NCBI GenBank assembly: GCA_031274565.1
Contig: JAISPY010000295.1
Span: 1-5,155, forward strand
Direction of reading: 5' to 3'
Origin: Treponema sp.
GTDB lineage: Bacteria > Spirochaetota > Spirochaetia > Treponematales > Breznakiellaceae
DNA length: 5,155 bases
The notes under the pieces were generated by a model. That model did no database searches and had not been told where the DNA came from. It saw only the letters and a program-made list of their open reading frames with translations. The translations under genes and the position numbers were made by a program. Positions 1 to 4,640 of this stretch are shown here, piece after piece. Numbering within the stretch: position 1 is the first letter of the stretch; every line of letters starts with the position of its first letter.

Positions 1-209
1 TCCCAGGAATAGATGAACCGCACCTGCTTACCCAGGTCCCGCAAGGCCCGGGCCACCAAATCTACCGATATGATTTCCCGAAAATTGCCGATATGAACGG
101 TCCCGGAAGGGGTGATCCCCGAAGCGCAGGTATAACACCCCTTCTCGCCTTTCTCCCGGATTATCTTTGCCGCAGTCTCATCGGCCCAGTGAGCCCTTTG
201 CTTTTCCAT
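1..209 (-). CDS. lysK: lysyl-tRNA synthetase, class I (N-terminal fragment, runs off the left edge)
   Basis: This cytoplasmic enzyme attaches lysine to tRNA-Lys using ATP. Only the first 69 codons are in the window. The reading frame shows the class I signature: HWAD near residues 7-10, then ASGITPSGTVHIGNFREI at 29-46. There HIGN is the class I HIGH-type ATP-binding motif in the usual variant form of this family, followed by LVARALRDLGKQVRFIYSW at 51-69. From family knowledge this is the archaeal-type class I LysRS, which replaces the common class II enzyme in spirochaetes. The ATG at 207-209 is preceded by AAAGG (214-218) four bases upstream, and the conserved HWAD begins six residues in, so the start fits. 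It lies downstream of nifU on the same strand but is separated by about 380 bases with candidate terminators, so it probably has its own promoter. Identity is near certain; the symbol lysS is also used for this gene. Confidence 0.95.
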   Translation of the reverse strand, partial: MEKQRAHWADETAAKIIREKGEKGCYTCASGITPSGTVHIGNFREIISVDLVARALRDLGKQVRFIYSW

Positions 210-218
210 AATGCCTTT

Positions 219-230
219 AGTATATATACT
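219..230. repeat. 12-bp perfect AT palindrome just upstream of lysK
   Basis: AGTATATATACT is a perfect palindrome ending about ten bases upstream of the lysK start codon and abutting its AAAGG ribosome binding site. It contains TATACT on the minus strand, which resembles a -10 box, but no -35 box lies at the right distance and transcription from it would leave almost no leader. It could be a repressor site or simple AT-rich sequence; I see nothing that decides. Confidence 0.3.
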
Positions 231-310
231 CAGGAAGGTTCATGCCTAGAGCAGGATAAACCCATAGCACTGTATAATTCCTTATTCCTGCCCCACACCC
301 TTCATTTATA

Positions 311-346
311 GAAAAAACTGAGCAGGCCGTTCCTGCGGAACGAGCC
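311..346 (-). terminator. probable Rho-independent terminator of the nifS-nifU transcript
   Basis: Read on the minus strand, GGC and CGTTCC (bulged T between them) pair with GGAACG and GCC around a three-base GCA loop, giving a 9-bp stem. Eight bases later comes a run of six T (plus-strand A-run 312-317). The spacing between stem and U-run is longer than ideal, so efficiency is uncertain. It lies about 240 bases after the nifU stop and 100 bases before lysK. Confidence 0.45.
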
Positions 347-366
347 GGACTTTGTGCGGCCTATGC

Positions 367-426
367 TATAGAAAAAATAGAAAAATATGCGTTTATACTG
401 GGCGCTGCTTTTCCCGCGCCGCCCAG
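367..426 (-). terminator. possible upstream terminator hairpin after nifU
   Basis: On the minus strand CTGGGCG (420-426) pairs perfectly with CGCCCAG (398-404) across a 15-base loop. It is followed after about 12 bases by two T-rich runs (plus-strand A-runs at 381-385 and 372-377). The loop is large and the U-tract is not adjacent, so this is weaker than the hairpin at 325-346. The two may act in series. Confidence 0.3.
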
Positions 427-587
427 AGGCCGTGCGTACTACTGCCGCCTATCTGCACCAGAAAAAATGCAAGCTCGGCCATACCCATCGCGCGGTCAAT
501 GCGCAACACTTTTTGATCCGCCAAGCATGGCGTAACACCACGCCTTCGGGATAATTCGTGTCTATCCGCAGATATGCGGTATCTGCC

Positions 588-1181
588 CTACATCCCGTAG
601 AGGTGGATAAACTCGTGGAGTAGTTCCAGGGCCTTCCCCTTGCAGGTGCCACAGCCGGTCCCTATCTTGGTGGCCTGCTGCAGCGCTTCCCAGGTGTGCG
701 CCCCCTTATGAAAGGCAGCTTCCAGGTCCTTATCGGTGATCCCCAGGCAATGGCAAATCTCCGTGGACGCTTCCTTAAGAAGCCCTGCCCTGCCGGTCTT
801 GGCCAGGTAATCGTCGATGGCCGACCGCAGGGCCTTATCCCCCAAGACCGAACAGTGGATCTTGTAATCCGGCAAGCCCCCGAGTTTTGCTACCAGGTCC
901 TCGGGCCGAATCGTGTAGGCCTCTGTAATGTTCATGCCCTTGATGAGCTCGGAAAGCATACTGGTGGATGCAATGGCACTGGCGCAGCCGTAGGTCTTCC
1001 ACCGCACATCAGTAATGATGTCATCCTGTATGCTGAGGAGCATCAGCATCTGATCCCCGCATTTAATATTTCCGGTCTGCCCCCGGGCATTGGCGGGAAA
1101 ACTCGCTTCATCCCCTAAGAGCACGTTCCGGGGATTGGTGAAGTGATCCTTCACCGTATCTGAATACAACCAATCAGTCAT
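588..1181 (-). CDS. nifU: NifU-like iron-sulfur cluster assembly scaffold (IscU domain plus BFD-like [2Fe-2S] domain)
   Basis: A 197-residue cytoplasmic scaffold on which sulfur from NifS and iron are built into Fe-S clusters for delivery to target proteins. Residues 1-128 form the IscU-type domain with its three ligand cysteines C41 (KCGD), C66 (YGCASA) and C110 (IHC), plus D43 and H109. Residues 141-190 form the BFD-like ferredoxin domain with C143-x-C145 and C177-x-x-C180 (GTGCGTC). The C-terminal Nfu domain of classical three-domain NifU (about 300 residues) is absent. The ATG at 1179-1181 was chosen over an in-frame ATG at 1251-1253: AGAGGA (1189-1194) sits seven bases upstream, the family starts at this point, and the 24 extra residues would be encoded by a hairpin. 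It follows nifS on the same strand. No nif structural genes are in view, so a nitrogenase-specific role cannot be told from general Fe-S assembly. Confidence 0.93.
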   Translation of the reverse strand: MTDWLYSDTVKDHFTNPRNVLLGDEASFPANARGQTGNIKCGDQMLMLLSIQDDIITDVRWKTYGCASAIASTSMLSELIKGMNITEAYTIRPEDLVAKLGGLPDYKIHCSVLGDKALRSAIDDYLAKTGRAGLLKEASTEICHCLGITDKDLEAAFHKGAHTWEALQQATKIGTGCGTCKGKALELLHEFIHLYGM

Positions 1182-1188
1182 AGTAGGT

Positions 1189-1194
1189 TCCTCT
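1189..1194 (-). promoter_or_regulatory. ribosome binding site that fixes the nifU start
   Basis: AGAGGA on the minus strand lies seven bases before the ATG at 1179-1181. The alternative in-frame ATG at 1251-1253 has only a weak AGAGAG stretch further upstream. The conserved IscU N-terminus begins at the downstream start. Confidence 0.75.
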
Positions 1195-1207
1195 CTTCTT
1201 ACGGTAA

Positions 1208-1242
1208 CGGGGAACCGCTGCTTTTTTGCAGGAGGCTCCCCG
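1208..1242 (-). promoter_or_regulatory. intercistronic stem-loop between nifS and nifU
   Basis: On the minus strand CGGGGAGCCTCCTGC pairs with GCAGCGGTTCCCCG around an AAAAAA loop. The stem has one G-U pair, one mismatch region and one unpaired base. No U-run follows, so it is not a simple terminator. It sits 14 bases upstream of the nifU ribosome binding site. From general knowledge such stems often block exonucleases or mark processing sites, allowing different amounts of two cistrons; that role is inferred here. An alternative pairing of GGAACC (1244-1249) with GGTTCC (1211-1216) would compete with it. Confidence 0.5.
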
Positions 1243-1254
1243 AGGTTCCGCATG

Positions 1255-1284
1255 GTTTCTCTCTTATACTGTTTCTCTTATACT
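1255..1284. repeat. near-tandem duplication at the 3' end of nifS
   Basis: The plus strand reads GTTTCTCTCTTATACT immediately followed by GTTTCTCTTATACT, so the second copy lacks two bases. The second copy contains the nifS stop codon (TAA on the minus strand, 1278-1280) and its last codon. This looks like a short duplication of the gene end. Confidence 0.6.
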
Positions 1285-2459
1285 ATCGTTGACATGGCCC
1301 GCAGCCGTTCGATGATAGGCGGCACGGTTTCAATGATATACTCAATATCCTCCGCAGTAAGCCCCCAGCCGAGACTAAACCGTATCGAGCCGTGGGCACG
1401 CTCAGGTCCTGCCCCAATAGCCATGAGCACATGGGAAGGCTCAAGACTGCCTGAAGCGCAGGCGGAACCGGTGGAGGCTTCAATACCCTTAAGGTCCATG
1501 GAGAGCAGAATCGATTCTCCTTCCGCGCCAGGGAACGAAACATTGAGGGTATTGGGCAGTACCTCTTGGGGATGGCCGTTTATGGTGATGTTCGGCACCC
1601 TGGCAAGCAGTCCATCCCGCAGCTGCTCCCGGAGGGCCGCTATTTCTGTACCGTAGCGATGCACTTCCCCTGCCGCAAGTTCCGCTGCGGTCCCTAAGCC
1701 TAGGATACCGATGTTGTTGTAGGTCCCTGCCCGCAGACTATCTTCCTGGTGGCCGCCGTGGATGAGGGGAAAGAGGGGCGCGCCTTTTCTGATATACAGG
1801 GCGCCTATCCCCTTGGGTCCGTAGATCTTGTGGGCCGATAGGGTGAGATAATCCACCCCCAGTTCAGCCACGTTCACCGGGATCTTTCCCACCGCCTGCA
1901 CCGCGTCGGTGTGCATCCAGGCCCCGGCAGCCTTCACCAGCGCGGTAATTTCCCGGATATCTTGGATGGTCCCGATTTCGTTATTGGCCATCATCACCGA
2001 CACAAACAGGGTCCGCTCGTTTAAGGCCGCTTTGAGGGCATCGAGCCGCACCTTACCATAGGGATCCACCGGCAGAAAGTGCACCGTAAATCCCAGGGTT
2101 TGTAAGAACGCCGCAGAATTGAGGACACAGGGATGCTCGATACTGGTGGTGATGATTTCGGTTCTGCCTTGGGATACAAGCCGTCCGTCCGGGCCGGAAG
2201 CAAGACGCCGCATGGTCTGGAAAACCGTGTTGTTGGATTCGGATCCGCCGGAGGTAAAGATGATGTTCTCAGGAGACGCGCCCAAGAGTTCCCCTACCGC
2301 TCGCCGCGCTGCTTCAACCCGGGCATGGGCCAGTCTTCCTGAACTGTGCATGCTCGAAGCGTTTCCGTAGACATCCAAATCCCGTATCATCCCCGCCTTG
2401 ACCGCTTCCTTGAGCGGGGTAGTCGCGTTATAATCAATATAAATCCGCCGTTCAGCCAT
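1278..2459 (-). CDS. nifS: cysteine desulfurase NifS (class I, PLP-dependent)
   Basis: A 393-residue homodimeric cytoplasmic enzyme that converts L-cysteine to alanine and holds the sulfur as a persulfide for transfer to a scaffold, here most likely NifU encoded just downstream. Visible family marks are YIDYNATTPL at 7-16, GGSESNN at 71-77, the PLP-stacking histidine in EHP (H109), HTDAVQ at 183-188 with D185 facing the PLP ring nitrogen, and the Schiff-base lysine K211 in SAHKIYGPKG. The persulfide cysteine is C334 in STGSACASG, and SIRFSLG lies at 358-364. Length and the long active-site loop fit group I NifS/IscS rather than SufS. The usual RAGTEN reads RAGTYN here (243-248), a small departure. 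AAGGAG (2465-2470) lies five bases before the ATG. It is the first gene of a probable two-gene operon with nifU, 96 bases apart. Confidence 0.96.
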   Translation of the reverse strand: MAERRIYIDYNATTPLKEAVKAGMIRDLDVYGNASSMHSSGRLAHARVEAARRAVGELLGASPENIIFTSGGSESNNTVFQTMRRLASGPDGRLVSQGRTEIITTSIEHPCVLNSAAFLQTLGFTVHFLPVDPYGKVRLDALKAALNERTLFVSVMMANNEIGTIQDIREITALVKAAGAWMHTDAVQAVGKIPVNVAELGVDYLTLSAHKIYGPKGIGALYIRKGAPLFPLIHGGHQEDSLRAGTYNNIGILGLGTAAELAAGEVHRYGTEIAALREQLRDGLLARVPNITINGHPQEVLPNTLNVSFPGAEGESILLSMDLKGIEASTGSACASGSLEPSHVLMAIGAGPERAHGSIRFSLGWGLTAEDIEYIIETVPPIIERLRAMSTIV

Positions 2460-2556
2460 AGTCGCTCCTTAGTATATGATTTACTCTCTCTTGTAATGAG
2501 GGCCATCCAAAAACCACCCCGAGTTTGACTAGTCCCCTTACGCTCTACGCAGGTCA

Positions 2557-2575
2557 TGCTCGGGAAACCCTAGCA
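2557..2575 (-). promoter_or_regulatory. small stem-loop in the nifS leader
   Basis: On the minus strand TGCT and GGG pair with CCC and AGCA around a TTT loop, with one A-G mismatch. It falls inside the roughly 140-base untranslated leader predicted from the promoter at 2607-2635. A perfect GACTAGTC palindrome lies nearer the gene at 2527-2534. No known riboswitch class was recognised. Confidence 0.25.
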
Positions 2576-2606
2576 TTCCTATAAATATACCCTATACGCA
2601 CTATAT

Positions 2607-2635
2607 ATACTAGTAATTATGATTTTTTTAGTCAA
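2607..2635 (-). promoter_or_regulatory. sigma-70-like promoter for nifS-nifU
   Basis: On the minus strand TTGACT (2630-2635, five of six consensus bases) is followed after 17 bases, including a seven-A tract, by TAGTAT (2607-2612, four of six). Transcription would start near 2600, leaving about 140 bases of leader before the nifS ATG. The overlapping TATATATA stretch could supply other -10 boxes. Confidence 0.5.
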
Positions 2636-2745
2636 TTACCCTGCGCTCAGGCGATCCAAAACCGCTGCACCGGTGCGGCTGCGAAGTTGCTGTTTCACGG
2701 GACCTTCCCGGTATTATTTATATTCTCTATTCCCGAAAAAATTCC

Positions 2746-2774
2746 CTGAAAAAATTTGCTCAAATAAGCATAAT
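2746..2774 (+). promoter_or_regulatory. candidate promoter for the HigA-like gene
   Basis: CTGAAA (2746-2751, four of six) and CATAAT (2769-2774, five of six) are separated by 17 bases, with a predicted start near 2781 and a leader of about 140 bases. Another -10-like TATTAT at 2814-2819 lacks a good -35. The region is AT-rich, so chance matches are likely. Confidence 0.35.
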
Positions 2775-2834
2775 ACGGATAAAAAGGGGCTAGTAATATT
2801 AGTGAAAAGATCGTATTATATAGAGAGCTATTCT

Positions 2835-2854
2835 ATGATCATTACAAAGATCAT
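2835..2854. promoter_or_regulatory. inverted repeat, candidate operator of the HigA-like protein
   Basis: ATGATC and GATCAT form perfect 6-bp arms separated by eight bases, 68 bases upstream of the start codon and downstream of both candidate -10 boxes. HigA-type proteins commonly bind palindromes in their own promoter region, so autoregulation is plausible; no binding evidence is available. Confidence 0.35.
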
Positions 2855-2921
2855 GACGAAGCGCAGTGTTTGGTTATAGAATCTAATCTATCACAAAGAA
2901 AACGTACAAGGAGCTTTAAGC

Positions 2922-3386
2922 ATGAAGAAATCAGCAGTATTACTACCGGGAGACGTGTTACGGGACCTCCTGGAGGAGTACCAAGTCAACCCGACCCAAT
3001 TGGCGGAAGACATTCAGATGAGTGTGTCGGCGATCCGGCAGATAGTCAGCAATAAGGCCAAGATAAGCCTGCATATTGCCAAGCGTTTAGCCAAGTACTT
3101 CAATACCACGGTGCAGTATTGGGTTGAGTTGCAGACCACCTTTGATCTAGCGGAATTAGACAAAGATACGGAATTAGCGGATGTCATAAAGCAGATACCC
3201 AAAGCTAAAAAACCGACGGCCAAAGCCGTCGCCGCAAGCAAAACCACAACCACGGTCAAGAGAAGCGTCGCCAAGACTGCTCCTGTAGAAAAAATTATCG
3301 AGAAAAAGCCCCGAAAACCCCGGACCAAAAAAGTAAAAGATCAGGAATCGGAAGGAAGCGGGGAATCAGGATGGGAAGCATTATAA
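2922..3386 (+). CDS. HigA-like XRE-family DNA-binding protein with a lysine-rich C-terminal tail
   Basis: A 154-residue protein. Residues 7-76 match the HigA/VapI-type antidote fold: LLPGDVLRDLLEEYQVNPTQ at 7-26, a helix-turn-helix around 24-45 (TQLAEDIQMSVSAIRQIVSN), then HIAKRLAKYFNTTVQYWVEL at 51-70 and the typical LQTTFDL end. HigA antitoxins usually stop near 100 residues. Here a basic, low-complexity tail (93-139) rich in Lys, Ala, Thr and Pro has 14 Lys and 3 Arg in 47 residues, then a short acidic end (140-154). Such tails recall histone H1-like or nucleoid-associated proteins, which suggests non-specific DNA binding (inference). AAGGAG (2908-2913) lies eight bases before the ATG. No HigB-type toxin lies beside it, so it may act as a stand-alone regulator. 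A strong terminator follows. It is divergent from nifS. Confidence 0.85.
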   Translation: MKKSAVLLPGDVLRDLLEEYQVNPTQLAEDIQMSVSAIRQIVSNKAKISLHIAKRLAKYFNTTVQYWVELQTTFDLAELDKDTELADVIKQIPKAKKPTAKAVAASKTTTTVKRSVAKTAPVEKIIEKKPRKPRTKKVKDQESEGSGESGWEAL

Positions 3387-3410
3387 ACTTTCCCGGATGA
3401 ACGAGGATCG

Positions 3411-3455
3411 GAGCCTCTAAAAATTCAAGAGAATTTTTAGAGGCTCACGGTTTTT
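3411..3455 (+). terminator. Rho-independent terminator of the HigA-like gene
   Basis: GAGCCTCTAAAAATTC (3411-3426) pairs perfectly over 16 bases with GAATTTTTAGAGGCTC (3431-3446) around an AAGA loop. A TTTTT run at 3451-3455 follows after four bases. It begins 24 bases after the stop codon. No U-run is present in the other direction. Confidence 0.8.
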
Positions 3456-3467
3456 GTAAGCCCCCGT

Positions 3468-3504
3468 AAAAAAATCCCTACCGCACCTTAAGCGGTTTAG
3501 GGAT
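3468..3504 (-). terminator. minus-strand terminator-like hairpin in the traX leader
   Basis: ATCCCTA and CCGC (3474-3484) pair with GCGG and TAGGGAT (3492-3495, 3498-3504) across a seven-base loop with a two-base bulge. On the minus strand the stem is followed directly by a T7 run (plus-strand A-run 3468-3474), the classic layout. On the plus strand only a weak ATTCTTGTT follows. No minus-strand gene lies to its right in the window, so it may stop antisense transcription coming from across traX, or act as a leader structure for traX. Confidence 0.55.
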
Positions 3505-3508
3505 ATTC

Positions 3509-3538
3509 TTGTTATAGCGTAGTTTGCTTTCGCATAAG
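3509..3538 (+). promoter_or_regulatory. weak candidate promoter for traX
   Basis: TTGTTA (3509-3514) and CATAAG (3533-3538) are 18 bases apart and match eight of twelve consensus bases. The predicted transcript would begin about 16 bases before the ATG, with no recognisable ribosome binding site in it. Given the strong terminator at 3411-3455, traX needs its own promoter somewhere in this short gap. Confidence 0.25.
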
Positions 3539-3560
3539 TAAGTAAAAAAAATGGTAATAT

Positions 3561-4370
3561 ATGGTACCTGTAAAACCAACGGGTTTTCACGATACGCAGA
3601 ACCCGTGGCGTCTGATTTCCGGGAGTACGATTAAAGTCATCGCGCTTATCCTTATGGTCATGGATCATCTGCATCAGATGTTCTATACCCAAGGGATTCC
3701 GGACTGGTTCAACTGGTTTGGCCGTCCAGTGGCAACCTTATTTCTGTTCCTCTGTGCCGAGGGCTTTTATCATACCCGCAACAAAAAAGGGTATATGCTG
3801 CGGCTTCTGATAGGTTCCTGCTTGATGACGGTCCTATCGCGGGTCCTTTCCTCTTGCATGCCCCTGGAATCGGTGGCGCTTATCAATAACATGTTTGGAA
3901 CCCTTTTCATGGCCACGGTTTATATGGCGCTGGTTGACCGTCTCCGTACCAGTAGTACCAAGCGCCAAACAGGAAGCATCCTGCTGGTCCTAGGAGGGAT
4001 GCTCCTGCCGGTGCTCGTGGGGCTTGGCCTGGTGGTGATCCTTTCAAAGGCCATACTCCCGTACTGGTTGATCGCAGTACTGTTCATGATCCCCAATCCT
4101 ATCATCGTGGAGGGCGGATTCGTGCTGGTCCTCATGGGAGTCTTGTTTTATGTCCTGCAGCGGTTCCGGATTGCCCAAATAGGACTGGTAGTGCTCGTCA
4201 GTGTTTTTGCAGCCCTTACCACCGGGGATGCCCAATGGCTCATGGGAACCGCCGTAGTGCCGATATGGTTATATAACGGACAGCGGGGACGCGGGAGCAA
4301 GTACTTTTTCTATATTTTCTATCCTGCGCATATATACCTCTTCTACAGTATTGCCTGGCTTATCCAGTGA
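3561..4370 (+). CDS. TraX-family multi-pass membrane protein
   Basis: A 269-residue inner-membrane protein with about eight to ten hydrophobic segments (roughly 24-40, 53-66, 80-97, 108-126, 138-162, 164-180, 186-199, 205-221, 224-237 and 248-267). Family marks are GSTIKVIALILMVMDHLHQM at 21-40 with the conserved D35-H36, GRPVATLFLFLCAEGFYHTR at 54-73, N110 in the third conserved block, and the ending KYFFYIFYPAHIYLFY at 247-262. The founding member, F-plasmid TraX (about 248 residues), acetylates the pilin N-terminus; chromosomal relatives have no settled role and may be acyltransferases. No conjugation genes are nearby, so a pilin-acetylating role is not supported. An in-frame TAA lies at 3555-3557, so the ATG at 3561 is the earliest start, yet no clear ribosome binding site precedes it. 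Terminators flank it on both sides, suggesting a single-gene unit. Confidence 0.88.
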   Translation: MVPVKPTGFHDTQNPWRLISGSTIKVIALILMVMDHLHQMFYTQGIPDWFNWFGRPVATLFLFLCAEGFYHTRNKKGYMLRLLIGSCLMTVLSRVLSSCMPLESVALINNMFGTLFMATVYMALVDRLRTSSTKRQTGSILLVLGGMLLPVLVGLGLVVILSKAILPYWLIAVLFMIPNPIIVEGGFVLVLMGVLFYVLQRFRIAQIGLVVLVSVFAALTTGDAQWLMGTAVVPIWLYNGQRGRGSKYFFYIFYPAHIYLFYSIAWLIQ

Positions 4371-4379
4371 AGGCAGGAT

Positions 4380-4400
4380 AACCGAACCATTTCGGTTTTT
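4380..4400 (+). terminator. Rho-independent terminator after traX
   Basis: AACCGAA (4380-4386) pairs perfectly with TTCGGTT (4391-4397) around a CCAT loop, and the stem runs straight into a T5 run ending at 4400. It begins ten bases after the traX stop codon. The stem is short but well placed. Confidence 0.7.
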
Positions 4401-4430
4401 CCCCCAGGGTTCGCGTACATAAAAATTTTT

Positions 4431-4640
4431 GTCCGCGAATTACACGAATTAAGAAGGAATCACGCGCTAAAATCCGTGAAGGACCCGCGCAGAATACCAT
4501 GACCTCATGATCATGGTATTGCTGCGCGGGTCCTCAATCAGCGTAATCGGTGGATTTTTTATCTTTAATACCCGCTCATTTTTGCGCATTAAGAACGGTG
4601 GTCCTTCCATAATTCGCGTTAATTCGCGTCATTCGCGGAC
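4431..4640. repeat. 210-bp MITE/REP-like palindromic element with terminal inverted repeats
   Basis: The element begins with GTCCGCGAAT and ends with its exact complement ATTCGCGGAC. The terminal inverted repeats extend to 22 bp (4431-4452 and 4619-4640) with 20 of 22 positions matching. The ends are made of short CGCGAATT-type units; AATTCGCGT occurs twice in a row at 4611-4629. Inside is a long perfect-type hairpin (4481-4533). There is no plausible gene within, so it would be non-autonomous. No clear target-site duplication was found; the flanks are simply T-rich (AAAAATTTTT on the left, TCTTTTGTTT on the right). Similar CGCGAATT-based intergenic repeats occur in many environmental bacteria, though I cannot name this family from sequence alone. 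Confidence 0.7.
4481..4533. repeat. 22-bp internal hairpin of the repeat element
   Basis: GGACCCGCGCAG followed by AATACCATGA (4481-4502) pairs with TCATGGTATT (4511-4520) and CTGCGCGGGTCC (4522-4533). There is one bulged G at 4521 and an eight-base loop. Pairing resumes imperfectly outside it through TAAAATCC-like and TGGATTTT-like segments, so the whole element can fold into one long arm. No T-run follows directly. Confidence 0.75.

Larger units (their letters stand above)
210..587. other. intergenic region between nifU and lysK
   Basis: About 380 bases without a recognised gene. On the minus strand it holds a small stem-loop right after the nifU stop (568-586, GCAGATA pairing with TATCTGC), then a stem-loop at 398-426 and another at 325-346, each followed by a U-rich stretch. 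The plus-strand string TATAGAAAAAA occurs twice, at 307-317 and 367-377, 60 bases apart, each downstream of one of the two hairpins in the minus-strand direction. The nifU frame stays open from its stop down to a TAA at 393-395, but no known domain is visible there. The final 100 bases before lysK should hold its promoter; no convincing -35/-10 pair was found. Confidence 0.6.
2460..2921. other. divergent intergenic region between nifS and the HigA-like gene
   Basis: The 462 bases carry the nifS promoter and leader, then a GC-rich island with a perfect GCACCGGTGC palindrome (2667-2676). After that the sequence is strongly AT-rich up to the plus-strand gene. Two near-tandem copies of TTCCC followed by GAAAAAATT lie at 2730-2757. 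An open frame spans 2619-2879 on the plus strand, but it has no ribosome binding site and its start overlaps the nifS promoter, so I do not count it as a gene. Confidence 0.6.

Noticed and set aside
696..1118. 140-codon plus-strand open frame inside nifU
   Set aside because: It is fully antisense to a gene with intact NifU motifs and has no recognisable domain, so it is a shadow frame.
1182..1253. Upstream in-frame ATG giving a 221-residue NifU
   Set aside because: The 24 extra residues do not match the family, are encoded by the stem-loop, and the downstream ATG has the better ribosome binding site.
588..2459. Assigning the pair to a nitrogenase gene cluster
   Set aside because: No nifH, nifD, nifK or other nif-specific gene is present; NifS/NifU-type pairs also serve general Fe-S assembly.
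2527..2534. GACTAGTC palindrome as an IscR-type operator
   Set aside because: It shares only a short core with known Rrf2/IscR sites, lies in the transcribed leader rather than at the promoter, and no such regulator is in view.
2619..2879. 86-codon plus-strand open frame in the divergent region
   Set aside because: Its start overlaps the nifS promoter, there is no ribosome binding site, and the composition is AT-rich intergenic; no domain is visible.
2746..2921. A HigB toxin gene upstream of the HigA-like gene
   Set aside because: HigB normally precedes HigA, but no frame of suitable length or motif exists here, and the sequence after the gene is a terminator.
3551..3561. ATG at 3551 as the traX start
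   Set aside because: It is in a different frame from traX and reaches a stop after 27 codons.
4431..4640. CRISPR array
   Set aside because: The CGCGAATT-type units form inverted terminal repeats and short tandem copies, not evenly spaced direct repeats with unique spacers.
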